From positions 1-64,000 of the forward strand of contig NZ_JAJTWT010000002.1 in assembly GCF_021353235.1 (NCBI RefSeq): a DNA stretch of 64,000 bases, in the 5' to 3' direction. The DNA is from Pelomonas caseinilytica. Lineage in GTDB: Bacteria; Pseudomonadota; Gammaproteobacteria; Burkholderiales; Burkholderiaceae_C. The notes under the pieces are model-generated. The model saw only the letters and a program-made list of their open reading frames with translations, searched no databases and had not been told where the DNA came from. Of this stretch, positions 17,274-25,780 are shown piece after piece. Every line of letters begins with the position of its first letter. Within the stretch, counting starts at the first letter, position 1. The translations under genes were made by a program, and so were the position numbers.

Positions 17274-18674
17274 ATGCCTCTGCACACATCCCTGTGCCCG
17301 GCCGGACGTGGCCTCACCCGACTGGCCATCCTCACGGCCCTCCTGTGGGGCGGCCACCTGGCCGCCGCGGCCGATCTGTCGCCGCTGGACAAGCTCACGC
17401 CATCCGGCGCCACGAAGGAGGCCAGCGGCGATGGCGCCATCCCGGTCTGGGAAGGAGCAGTCGCGCCGCTGCCCGGGTACGAGTGGGGCAAGCTGCGCCG
17501 CGACCACTGGAAGTACAAGGACGACAAACCGCTGTACAGCATCGATGCAGCGTCAGCTGACAAGCATGCCGACAAGCTCTCGGCGGGTCAGCTGGCGGTG
17601 CTCAAGCAGATCAAGGGCTACCGCATGGACGTCTATCCGTCGCGCCGCACCTGCGGCGTGCCGGACTTCGTCGCCGCGAACACGCGCAAGAATGTCGGTA
17701 CCGCCAAGGTGGCCGCCGATGGCTGGAGCCTCAAGGAAGCCACCGTGCCCGGCTACCCCTTCCCACTGCCGGCCAACGGCGTGGAGGCGATGTGGAACGC
17801 CAAGATGCGCTACCGCGGCGTGGGCATCGACTACAAGAAGACGATCACCGCCGTATCGCCTCGCCGCGGCAGCACCGAATGGATCCGCGCCGACTCCGAA
17901 CAGACGCTGTTCATCCCGACTGGCGCGAAGGGCTCGCATGCGCTGTCGTCCTATCCGCCGGTGGAGTTCTACGTCTACTTCGGCTACAGCGCCCCGGCCG
18001 CCCTGGCCGGCCAGGCCTTGGCGATCACGCAGTACCTCAACCAGGCCGAGAACGAAACCTTCTACTACTTCCCCGGGCAGCGCCGCGTGCGGCGCATGCC
18101 CACCTACTCGCACGACTCGCCGCAGATCGGCATGGAGAACCAGTACACGCTGGATGAGCCCAACGTCTTCAACGGCGCGCTCGACCGCTTCGACTGGAAG
18201 CTGGTGGGCAAGAAGGAAATGATCGTCCCGTACAACAACTTCGGCGGCCATGACTTCAAGGCCAAGTTCGAGGATGTGGCGGGCAACGACTTCATCGCAC
18301 CCAGCCACCGGCGCTACGAAATGCACCGGGTGTGGGTCATCGAGGCGACCGTCAAGGCCGGCATGCGGCACTCGGCGCCCAAGCGCACGATCTACCTCGA
18401 CGAGGACAGCTGGGCGCCGCTGATGATGGACGACTTCGACGGGCAGGGAAAGCTGGCCAAGCTGCGCGAAGGTTTCGCCATCCCGGTCTACGAGACCGGC
18501 ACTTGCGACGTCATGGCGATGGTCCAGTACAACGTGGCCGAGGGGCGCTACGTCTTCGACACGCACACGGTGGGAACCGGAGCGGATGTGCGCTGGGTCA
18601 CGGAACCCAACGGCCCCCGGTTCAAGGCGGGCTTCTACACCAACGACAACCTGCGTGCGATCAGCGAGCGCTGA
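17274..18674 (+). CDS. DUF1329 exported protein
   Basis: A 466-residue exported protein of the DUF1329 family, related to outer-membrane lipid-handling folds such as LolA/LolB. It has a signal peptide of about 31 residues (LAILTALLWGGHLAAA then ADLSPLDKL). Typical family blocks are TPSGATKEASGDGAIPVWEG near the mature N-terminus, ETFYYFPGQRRVRRMP and RTIYLDEDSWAPLMMDDFD. It is followed 21 nt later by a DUF1302 barrel gene. DUF1329 and DUF1302 genes are commonly found as a pair, often with an RND transporter and a Ycf48-like gene, near degradation genes for hydrophobic compounds. A role in periplasmic handling of such a compound is inferred. A GGAG ribosome site precedes the ATG. Confidence 0.85.
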   Translation: MPLHTSLCPAGRGLTRLAILTALLWGGHLAAAADLSPLDKLTPSGATKEASGDGAIPVWEGAVAPLPGYEWGKLRRDHWKYKDDKPLYSIDAASADKHADKLSAGQLAVLKQIKGYRMDVYPSRRTCGVPDFVAANTRKNVGTAKVAADGWSLKEATVPGYPFPLPANGVEAMWNAKMRYRGVGIDYKKTITAVSPRRGSTEWIRADSEQTLFIPTGAKGSHALSSYPPVEFYVYFGYSAPAALAGQALAITQYLNQAENETFYYFPGQRRVRRMPTYSHDSPQIGMENQYTLDEPNVFNGALDRFDWKLVGKKEMIVPYNNFGGHDFKAKFEDVAGNDFIAPSHRRYEMHRVWVIEATVKAGMRHSAPKRTIYLDEDSWAPLMMDDFDGQGKLAKLREGFAIPVYETGTCDVMAMVQYNVAEGRYVFDTHTVGTGADVRWVTEPNGPRFKAGFYTNDNLRAISER

Positions 18675-18695
18675 ACTACCGTGAGGAGAACGATC

Positions 18696-20345
18696 ATGGA
18701 CAAGAACTATTCACTGCGCCTGAGGGCGACGGTCCTGGCCGTCGGCGCACTCCTGGGCGGTGTCGCTCAGGCATTCACGTTCGAGCTGGGCGGCGTGCGG
18801 GGCAACTTCGACTCGACGATCACGGTGGGTACCGGCATCCGCCTGAAGAACCCCGACTGCACGCTCATCGTGGCGGGGGCAAGCGGCAGCGGCGCGCCCA
18901 CGGGCTGCCTGGCACCGACCTCCGCGCTGGGCGACCAGGGCAACCTCAACTACGGCAAGGGGGACCCCTTCACGACCTATCTCAAGGGCAGCCACGAGCT
19001 GCTGCTGAAGATGCCGGAGGACCTCACCTTCCTGGGCCGCGTGAACTGGGTGAGGGACTTCTCATCCACTTCTACCACCGGCATCGTCAGTGCGACCACG
19101 CCGCCAGCGCTGACCGATGGCCTGGCCGACGACGCCCGCAAGGACTTGCGCTTCAAGGCTCGACTGCTGGACTTCTGGGTCAGCAAGAGCTTCCAGATCG
19201 GCGACCAGCAGGGCCGCGTGCGCGTGGGCAACCAGGTCATCAGCTGGGGTGAAAGCCTGTTCATGCCGGGTGGCATCAACAGCACGAATGCTGTGGACGT
19301 GATGCGCCTGTCCCAGCCGGGCACGCAGCTCAAGGAGGCGTTCCTGCCAGCCCCCATCGTGAGCGTCAGCTCCGGCCTGGGCCACGGCCTGAATGCCGAG
19401 GCCTATGTGCAGGCGCGCTGGAACGCCAACTACCTCCCGCCCACCGGCAGCTACTGGTCGGTTGCCAACGGCATGGGCACCGGCCACGACGCCTACGGCC
19501 TGACGCAGGCCAAGCCCGGCAACGGCGGCCAGTGGGGCGCTTCGCTGCGCTGGCAGCCGGAAGGCACCCAGCTGAACTTTGGTGCCTACGCGATGGCCTA
19601 CCACGACAAAGCCCCCAACTTCAGCATGAACGCAGGCGGGCCGGGCGTGATCGGCTGGGCCTTCGCGAAGGATCGTCGGCTATACGGCCTGAGCGCCAAC
19701 CTGCCGCTGGGCGACTGGGCGATCGGCACCGAGCTCTCCTACCGCCCCAAAGACGCCGTGTCGCTCAACTCAGCGGTCAGCGGCTGCGCCTCGCAGAACG
19801 GCAATTGCTGGGTCGACGAGAAACGCTATCAGTGGCACCTGACCGGCCTGCTGAGCATCACGCCCAACACCGCGGGATATGTGCTGAAGGCGCTGGGCGC
19901 GGATACGGCTACGCTGATGGCCGAGGCCGTGGTGATTCGATACCCGCACCTGAAGGCGGCCTACGGCGGCGATCCTGTCTCGGCCGGCGCCTGGGGCTGG
20001 GGCCAGGAGTACGACCCTACCGCCGCGCCGCAAGCCACGGGCACCAAGAACTCCTGGGGCTACAACTTCGACTTCAGCTGGACCTATGACGGCACCCTGA
20101 TCGCCGGCTGGCAGGTGACGCCGGAGATCTTCTACTTCCAGGCGGTCAAGGGACGGACGCCCAACGCCGTGGGCTTGTTCATGGAAGGCGCCAAGTCGGT
20201 GAACTTCACCCTGAACTTCGTGCAGAACCCGGCCAACTGGCAGGCGTCGGTGAACCTGGCCCACTTCTTCGGAGGCAGCCGCGTCTTCGACCAGCCGCTT
20301 CGCGATCGCGACTTCGTCGGCCTGACGGTCTCGCGCAACTTCTGA
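18696..20345 (+). CDS. DUF1302 outer-membrane beta-barrel protein
   Basis: A 549-residue predicted outer-membrane barrel of the DUF1302 family. The signal peptide ends after about residue 25 (GGVAQA) and the mature protein starts FTFELGGVRGNFDSTITVG. The C-terminus is VSRNF, the terminal-aromatic signal used by the BAM machinery. Alternating Gly/aromatic strands run through the protein. I chose ATG 18696 because GAGGAGAA lies 5 nt upstream; a GTG at 18681 is less likely. It probably forms an outer-membrane channel or docking site that works with the DUF1329 protein and the RND pump. The gap to the RND gene contains a hairpin. Confidence 0.85.
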   Translation: MDKNYSLRLRATVLAVGALLGGVAQAFTFELGGVRGNFDSTITVGTGIRLKNPDCTLIVAGASGSGAPTGCLAPTSALGDQGNLNYGKGDPFTTYLKGSHELLLKMPEDLTFLGRVNWVRDFSSTSTTGIVSATTPPALTDGLADDARKDLRFKARLLDFWVSKSFQIGDQQGRVRVGNQVISWGESLFMPGGINSTNAVDVMRLSQPGTQLKEAFLPAPIVSVSSGLGHGLNAEAYVQARWNANYLPPTGSYWSVANGMGTGHDAYGLTQAKPGNGGQWGASLRWQPEGTQLNFGAYAMAYHDKAPNFSMNAGGPGVIGWAFAKDRRLYGLSANLPLGDWAIGTELSYRPKDAVSLNSAVSGCASQNGNCWVDEKRYQWHLTGLLSITPNTAGYVLKALGADTATLMAEAVVIRYPHLKAAYGGDPVSAGAWGWGQEYDPTAAPQATGTKNSWGYNFDFSWTYDGTLIAGWQVTPEIFYFQAVKGRTPNAVGLFMEGAKSVNFTLNFVQNPANWQASVNLAHFFGGSRVFDQPLRDRDFVGLTVSRNF

Positions 20346-20368
20346 GACCTCCGTGGCCGCTGATGCCT

Positions 20369-20407
20369 CATCCCGGACGGCCCGGGTCGCCGACCGGCCC
20401 CGGGATG
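20369..20407 (+). promoter_or_regulatory. Intercistronic hairpin between DUF1302 and RND genes
   Basis: Arms CATCCCGG (20369-20376) and CCGGGATG (20400-20407) are perfectly complementary. The 23-nt interior also contains a small GGTC/GACC stem. There is no T-run after it, so it is not a typical intrinsic terminator. It could stabilise the upstream message or reduce expression of the RND gene relative to the barrel. Confidence 0.4.
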
Positions 20408-20433
20408 TGGCCTTCTCCCCGCACTGCTGACCC

Positions 20434-22818
20434 ATGCATTCCCGCCCTCCCGACACTCTTCTGACCCGCTCCGTCGCATGGGTCGAGACGCTCGTCTTCG
20501 ACAAGCGGCGAGCGATCCTGCTTTCGCTGGCCCTGTTCACTGTGGCGCTGGGATGGTTCGCCGCACAACTGCGCATGGACGCCGGCTTCGAGAAGCAGAT
20601 GCCCATCGGGCACGAGTACATCGCGACGTTCCAGAAGTACCGGGACGACGTCCTGGGCGCCAACCGCCTGACCGTCGTCGTCAAGGCGCGCCGGAGCGAC
20701 ATCTGGAATGCAGCGGCGCTGAAGCGCCTGTATGACGTGACGCAGGCCGTCGGCTACCTGCCCAACGTCGAGCGCCTCGGCGTGCAGTCGCTGTGGACGC
20801 CCAACAGCTTCGTCAACGAGATCACGGAGGAAGGCTTTCGAGCCGACCCGTTGATCGACGGCACCATCACTCCCGAGGCGTTGCGGCCGGAGACCATCGC
20901 CGCGATTCGTCAGGCCACCATGCAAGGCGGCTTCGTCGGCACGCTGGTTTCACGCGACGAGACGAGCGCCATGGTCAGCGCCGAGCTGCTGGAGTACGAC
21001 GCCAAAGGCGAGAAGCTGGACTACATCGCCTACAACCGGCAGCTGGAAACGCAGCTGCGCGACAAGTTCGAGGACGCCGACTTCGAGATCCAGATCATCG
21101 GCTTCGCCAAGCAGATAGGCGACATCGCGGACGGCGCCCGCTCCGTCCTCAAGTTCTGCGGCATCGCGCTGCTGCTGACGGCGCTGGCGGTCTACTGGTA
21201 CTGCCATTCGATTCGGTTCACGCTGCTGCCCATCGCCTGCTCGCTGACCTCGCTGGTGTGGCAGTTCGGCACGCTGCGCCTGCTGGGATTCGGCCTCGAC
21301 CCGCTGGGCGTGCTGGTGCCCTTCCTCGTCTTCGCCATCGGCGTCTCGCATGGCGTGCAGCAGATCAACTACATCGTGCGCGAGATCGCCAACGGCCGCA
21401 GCAGTTTCGACGCCTGCCGCGACAGCTTCTCCGGCCTGTTGATTCCCGGCACGCTCGCGCTGGTGACGGCCTTCGTCTCCTTCATCACGCTGCTGCTGAT
21501 CCCGATCCCGATGGTGCGGGAACTGGCCATCACGGCGTCACTGGGCGTGGCCTACAAGATCGTGACCAACCTTGTCATGCTGCCGGTGGCCGCGTCCTAC
21601 TTCACCGTCGACAAGGCCTATGCGGACAAGGCCGTGATCAAGCGTGAACGCCGCGCGGGTTGGCTGCGCGCGCTGGCCGGGCTCGCGGAGCCGCGCCGGG
21701 CCGTCGTCGTCGTGGCCGTCACCGCCGGCCTGTTCGTGACCGCCGCGTGGCAGAGTCGCGACCGTGTGGTGGGCACCCTGCAGCCCGGCGCGCCGGAGCT
21801 CCGCGCCGACTCGCGCTTCAACCGCGACGCCGTGTCGATTTCCAGCAGCTACGACATCGGGCTCGACTGGTTGACCGTCATCTTCGAGGCGCCCCCGGAC
21901 AGCTGCGAAAACGTCAACGTCGGCCTCTATCAGGACCGCTTCAACTGGGCCATGCAGCCCGTACCCGGCGTGCTGTCGATCAACTCGTATGCGGGTCAGC
22001 TGCGGCTGTTCAACGAGGGCTACAACGAAGGCAATCCGAAGATGAATGCAGTGCCCATCGACGCCGGCAACTACGCCGCGTTGTCCACGGAGATCGCGCG
22101 CATCCGCGGCCTCATGCGCAAGGACTGCAGCATGACCGCCGTGCACCTTTTCCTGACGGACCACAAGGCCACCACCATTCAGCGCGTGATCGACGCGGTG
22201 AAGGCCTTCCGCAACGTCCACACTCTCCCGGGCGTCACCATCCGCCTGGCCTCGGGCAACGCCGGCATCCTCGCGGCCATTGATGACGAGGTCGAGAGGA
22301 GCGAGCTGCCGATGATTCTGTACGTCTACGCGGCCATCGTGGTCCTCGTGTTCCTCGTCTACCGCGACTGGCGTGCCGTGGTGGCCTGCTGCCTGCCGCT
22401 GACCGTCGGCACCTTCATCGGCTACTGGTTCATGAAGGAGCTGCAGATCGGGCTGACCGTGGCCACCCTCCCGGTGATGGTGCTCGCGGTAGGCATCGGC
22501 GTGGACTACGCCTTCTACATCTACAACCGCCTGCTGATGCATCTTGCCGGCGGGCAGACCATCGTGCAGGCTGTCGAGCACGCCATCCTGGAGGTCGGCA
22601 TGGCCACGATCTTCACCGCCGTCACGCTGGCCGTGGGCGTGGCGACCTGGTCGTTCTCGTCGCTCAAGTTCCAGGCCGACATGGGCAAGCTGCTCGCCTT
22701 CATGTTCATGGTCAACATGGTCATGGCCATGACCACCCTGCCCGCCATAGCCGTCCTGCTCGAACGCATGTTCCCGCGCCGGCAGCCGGTGCGCATCACC
22801 GGCCTGCAGCACCACTGA
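20434..22818 (+). CDS. RND-superfamily (MMPL) transporter
   Basis: A 794-residue inner-membrane RND transporter of the MMPL / HAE3-like type. It has an N-terminal helix, a periplasmic loop, a helix block at about 245-385, a second loop and a last block at about 625-785. Family motifs are FLVFAIGVSHGVQQINYIVRE (core GVSHGVQQ) and VLAVGIGVDYAFYIYNRL. It probably moves a hydrophobic substrate across or out of the inner membrane, using the proton gradient. Its place directly after DUF1329 and DUF1302 and 4 nt before a Ycf48-like gene is the usual order for this cassette. Direction of transport cannot be told from sequence. No good ribosome site is seen before ATG 20434. Confidence 0.86.
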   Translation: MHSRPPDTLLTRSVAWVETLVFDKRRAILLSLALFTVALGWFAAQLRMDAGFEKQMPIGHEYIATFQKYRDDVLGANRLTVVVKARRSDIWNAAALKRLYDVTQAVGYLPNVERLGVQSLWTPNSFVNEITEEGFRADPLIDGTITPEALRPETIAAIRQATMQGGFVGTLVSRDETSAMVSAELLEYDAKGEKLDYIAYNRQLETQLRDKFEDADFEIQIIGFAKQIGDIADGARSVLKFCGIALLLTALAVYWYCHSIRFTLLPIACSLTSLVWQFGTLRLLGFGLDPLGVLVPFLVFAIGVSHGVQQINYIVREIANGRSSFDACRDSFSGLLIPGTLALVTAFVSFITLLLIPIPMVRELAITASLGVAYKIVTNLVMLPVAASYFTVDKAYADKAVIKRERRAGWLRALAGLAEPRRAVVVVAVTAGLFVTAAWQSRDRVVGTLQPGAPELRADSRFNRDAVSISSSYDIGLDWLTVIFEAPPDSCENVNVGLYQDRFNWAMQPVPGVLSINSYAGQLRLFNEGYNEGNPKMNAVPIDAGNYAALSTEIARIRGLMRKDCSMTAVHLFLTDHKATTIQRVIDAVKAFRNVHTLPGVTIRLASGNAGILAAIDDEVERSELPMILYVYAAIVVLVFLVYRDWRAVVACCLPLTVGTFIGYWFMKELQIGLTVATLPVMVLAVGIGVDYAFYIYNRLLMHLAGGQTIVQAVEHAILEVGMATIFTAVTLAVGVATWSFSSLKFQADMGKLLAFMFMVNMVMAMTTLPAIAVLLERMFPRRQPVRITGLQHH

Positions 22819-22822
22819 CGCC

Positions 22823-23806
22823 ATGAAGCTGTCTGCAAGACTTCTCTGCGTGGCCGGCGCCGTCCTGGTCCAGGCCGGCGCCCTCGCCGCGGAACCCGCC
22901 GCCGAGCCCATCGTCCAGCCGGCCGCCCACCTGCCACAGGCCGCCCAGGCGGGCTTGCTCGCCAGCGCAAACGCCGGTCGCCGGATCGTTGCGGTGGGCG
23001 AGCGGGGCGTCGTCATGCTGTCCGACGACGAAGGCCGGCACTTCCGCCAGGCAGGCCGTGTGCCGATGGACGTGACCCTGACCTCCGTGAGCTTCGCGGA
23101 CGAACGCCACGGCTGGGCGGTAGGACACTGGGGCGTCGTGCTGGCGACGCAGGACGGCGGCGAGAGCTGGAGCGTGCAGCGCCAGGACGTGCGGCACGAC
23201 CGACCGCTGTTCGCCGTGCACTTCTTCGATGGCCAGCATGGCGTTGCCGTGGGTCTCTGGTCGTTGGTGCTGGTCACCGCTGACGGCGGCGTCAGCTGGC
23301 GGGAGGTGCCGCCGGGACCGCCCGAGGGCGCGAAGAAGGCCGACCTGAACCTGCTCGGCCTGTTCGCCGACGAACACGGCACCCTCTACGCCGCTGCCGA
23401 GCGCGGCATGGTGCTCCGCTCCGACGACCGGGGCGCCAGCTGGACCTATGCCACCACTGGCTACAAGGGCTCGTTCTGGACCGGGCTGGCCCTGCCAGGC
23501 GGCGTGCTGCTGACCGGCGGACTGCGGGGCTCGCTTTATCGCAGCGTCGACGACGGGCGCAGCTGGGTGCGCGTGGAGACGGGCAGCAAGTCCTCCATCA
23601 CCGCCCTCGCAGCGCGCGGCCAGCGCGTCGTTGCCGTCGGGCTCGACGGCCTGGTGTTGACCAGCACCGATGCGGGTGCCACCTTCCGCGCCGACATGCG
23701 CGCCGATCACGCGGCGCTGACAGGCGTGGCGATGCTTGCCGACCAGCGACAGGTCTATTTCTCGCGTCAGGGTGTCGTTGCCGATCCGGCGTCCGGGCGG
23801 AACTGA
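22823..23806 (+). CDS. Exported Ycf48-like beta-propeller protein
   Basis: A 327-residue protein with a signal peptide of about 23 residues (LLCVAGAVLVQAGALAA) and repeated Ycf48/BNR blocks. Examples are GWAVGHWGVVLATQDGGESW (core ATQDGGESW), SDDRGASW, SVDDGRSW and STDAGATF. It should fold as a periplasmic propeller. It follows the RND gene by 4 nt, and exported propellers of this type often accompany DUF1329/DUF1302/RND genes, so a role in assembling or stabilising that apparatus is plausible. It is the second propeller protein in the region; the one at 5885 lacks a signal peptide. Confidence 0.82.
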   Translation: MKLSARLLCVAGAVLVQAGALAAEPAAEPIVQPAAHLPQAAQAGLLASANAGRRIVAVGERGVVMLSDDEGRHFRQAGRVPMDVTLTSVSFADERHGWAVGHWGVVLATQDGGESWSVQRQDVRHDRPLFAVHFFDGQHGVAVGLWSLVLVTADGGVSWREVPPGPPEGAKKADLNLLGLFADEHGTLYAAAERGMVLRSDDRGASWTYATTGYKGSFWTGLALPGGVLLTGGLRGSLYRSVDDGRSWVRVETGSKSSITALAARGQRVVAVGLDGLVLTSTDAGATFRADMRADHAALTGVAMLADQRQVYFSRQGVVADPASGRN

Positions 23807-23818
23807 GGCCGCCACGTG

Positions 23819-24934
23819 ATGAATGGGCGGCCTGCCGTACTGACCGTCGACCTCGACGCCCTGGCCAGCAACTGGCAGGCGCTGGCCCGGCTCACCGCGC
23901 CAGCCCGATGCGCGGCGGTGGTGAAAGCCGATGCCTACGGTCTCGGCGCCACACCGGTGGTACGACGCCTGCTGCAGGCAGGGTGCCGGGAGTTCTTCGT
24001 CGCCCGGGTCGACGAGGGCATTCGCCTGCGCGACTCACTGGCCGACGTCTGGCCTCGCGAAGCCCGCCTGTATGTGCTGCATGGTGCCCCCCGGGAGGCC
24101 GAGCAGGACTGCCTGACCTATGGCCTCGTGCCCGTGCTCGGCAGCCGGCAGCAGGTCGACCATTGGCGCGCGCTGGCCCGCAGGCTGGGGCGCGCGCTGC
24201 CGACGGCGCTGCAGGTGGACACTGCCATGTCCCGGCAGGGGCTCTCGCCGTTGATCCTTGCGCGGTTGATCGATGCGGACGACGGCCTGGCGGGCCTCGC
24301 CACCGAGCTGGTGATCAGCGACCTCGTGCACGCGCGGAACCCCCAACATCCCGCCAACCGGCGGCAGCTCGAACTGGTCCACCGCTGGCGCCAGCGCTTC
24401 CCCGCAGCGCGCGCCAGCCTGGCCTGCTCGGCCGGCATCTTCCTCGGGGCGGATTTTCATCTGGACCTCGTGCGCACCGGGGCCGCGATGTACGGGGCGA
24501 CGCCGACCGTTGGCCAGCGCACCCCGATGCGGCAGGTCGTGCAGGTGCAGGCGCGCCTGCTGCACTGCCAGCACATCTCCACCGGCGAGCCCATGGGCGA
24601 TCGAAACACCTCGCGCGCACAGCGTCCGACCCGGTTGGCGACCGTGGCGCTGGGGCCAGTCGGCGACTACCTGTGCGGCCCCGCATCCCACGGCAGGCTG
24701 CGCTTGCAAGGCCGCCGCATGACCTGGGTCGGGCGCCCGTCGACCGATACCGTCACCGTGGACATCACCGATGTCGATGACGAGCGGCTCACACCCGGAA
24801 GGCTGCTGGAGGTCCTCGACGAGGTCCAGGACATCAACGCCCTCGCCCAACTGGCACGGACGAATGCCTTCGAAGTACTGACCAGCCTCTGCGGCCGCTA
24901 TCGTCGGCAGTACCGCGGCAGTGTCCCCCTCTGA
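23819..24934 (+). CDS. Divergent alanine-racemase-like protein
   Basis: A 371-residue fold-III PLP protein related to alanine racemase. The PLP lysine is clear (AAVVKADAYGLG, Lys36). The N-terminal barrel has VDLDALASNW and the C-terminal domain ends normally (INALAQLARTNAFEVLTSLCGRYRR, core TNAFEVLT). The segment that normally reads VGYADG and carries the second catalytic base Tyr is ALGPVGDY here. The usual GRVCMDQ region is GRPSTDT. So a key residue seems missing. It may act on another amino acid, be a decarboxylase-like relative or be inactive. ATG 23819 and GTG 23816 are both possible starts after GAGG. It lies 12 nt after the propeller gene and just before cytochrome b561. Confidence 0.82.
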   Translation: MNGRPAVLTVDLDALASNWQALARLTAPARCAAVVKADAYGLGATPVVRRLLQAGCREFFVARVDEGIRLRDSLADVWPREARLYVLHGAPREAEQDCLTYGLVPVLGSRQQVDHWRALARRLGRALPTALQVDTAMSRQGLSPLILARLIDADDGLAGLATELVISDLVHARNPQHPANRRQLELVHRWRQRFPAARASLACSAGIFLGADFHLDLVRTGAAMYGATPTVGQRTPMRQVVQVQARLLHCQHISTGEPMGDRNTSRAQRPTRLATVALGPVGDYLCGPASHGRLRLQGRRMTWVGRPSTDTVTVDITDVDDERLTPGRLLEVLDEVQDINALAQLARTNAFEVLTSLCGRYRRQYRGSVPL

Positions 24935-24965
24935 TTCAGCTCACACGCCACTTCGCCCCGCCGAT

Positions 24966-25529
24966 ATGAACGATCACACGACCACCGCAACCGACAGATA
25001 TCCCGCCAGCATGCGATGGCTCCATTGGCTGCGGGCCGCCGCGGTGCTCGGCACGCTGACGGCGGGCATCGTGATGGTGAACCTGCCCGACGAGCTGCCA
25101 GTCAAATTCGAGTCGTTCTATCCCAATCACAAGCAATTCGGCCTGCTGGCGCTGATGCTGGCCCTGGCGCAGGGCCTGCTGCGCATTCGGCATCGCATGC
25201 CGGAGCCTCCAGCCGGCCTGGCAGCCTGGGAACGTACGCTGTCGAAATTCGCACATCGTGCGCTGTACGTGCTGATGATCGTCGTACCGCTGATGGGCTA
25301 CTCGATGTCCAGCACCTTCGCCCAGAGCGACGGCGTGCCCTTCTTCTTCCTCGGTCACCTGCCCGAGTTGCTGCCCAAGAACGACAAGTGGTTCGAGGTC
25401 TTCAAGCTGTTGCATCGCGTGCTGGCCTACACACTGCTGGCGCTGGTGGTGCTGCACGTGGCCGGCGCGCTGAAGCACCGCTTCTTCGACAAGGGCAGAC
25501 AGACCGACGTGCTCGGCCGCATGCTCTGA
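24966..25529 (+). CDS. Cytochrome b561
   Basis: A 187-residue inner-membrane b-type cytochrome of the bacterial b561 family. Four hydrophobic segments are visible, around 20-40, 56-74, 93-115 and 149-170. Likely haem histidines lie in RWLHWLRAA, FAHRALYVL and LLHRVLAYTLLALVVLH (core HRVLAY). The family carries electrons from quinol to acceptors. ATG 24966 gives a normal N-terminus; a GTG at 24921 would add 15 residues and overlap the racemase gene. It ends the plus-strand block. The 251 nt to the next gene hold no feature that I recognise. Confidence 0.85.
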   Translation: MNDHTTTATDRYPASMRWLHWLRAAAVLGTLTAGIVMVNLPDELPVKFESFYPNHKQFGLLALMLALAQGLLRIRHRMPEPPAGLAAWERTLSKFAHRALYVLMIVVPLMGYSMSSTFAQSDGVPFFFLGHLPELLPKNDKWFEVFKLLHRVLAYTLLALVVLHVAGALKHRFFDKGRQTDVLGRML

Positions 25530-25780
25530 GGGCGGCGCTGCCGGGCGGAGCTGACCAAGGTCGGGGCAGCACTTCGCGTTCGCGTGCTGGGCGGCGGATC
25601 GCTCGTCGGGGAAGCACGCCACTCAAGCCTCGGCTGCGGACTCTGGACATTCAACCTGCCGAAACGTTAGCCGCCTTTGGCAGTGCGCGGACCGAGGGCC
25701 TGCCGATTCGGGCTACCTGCGCAGTCGCGGTGCACGACACCATGGCAGTGCACTAACCAACAACGTGAGCGAGGTCCGTC

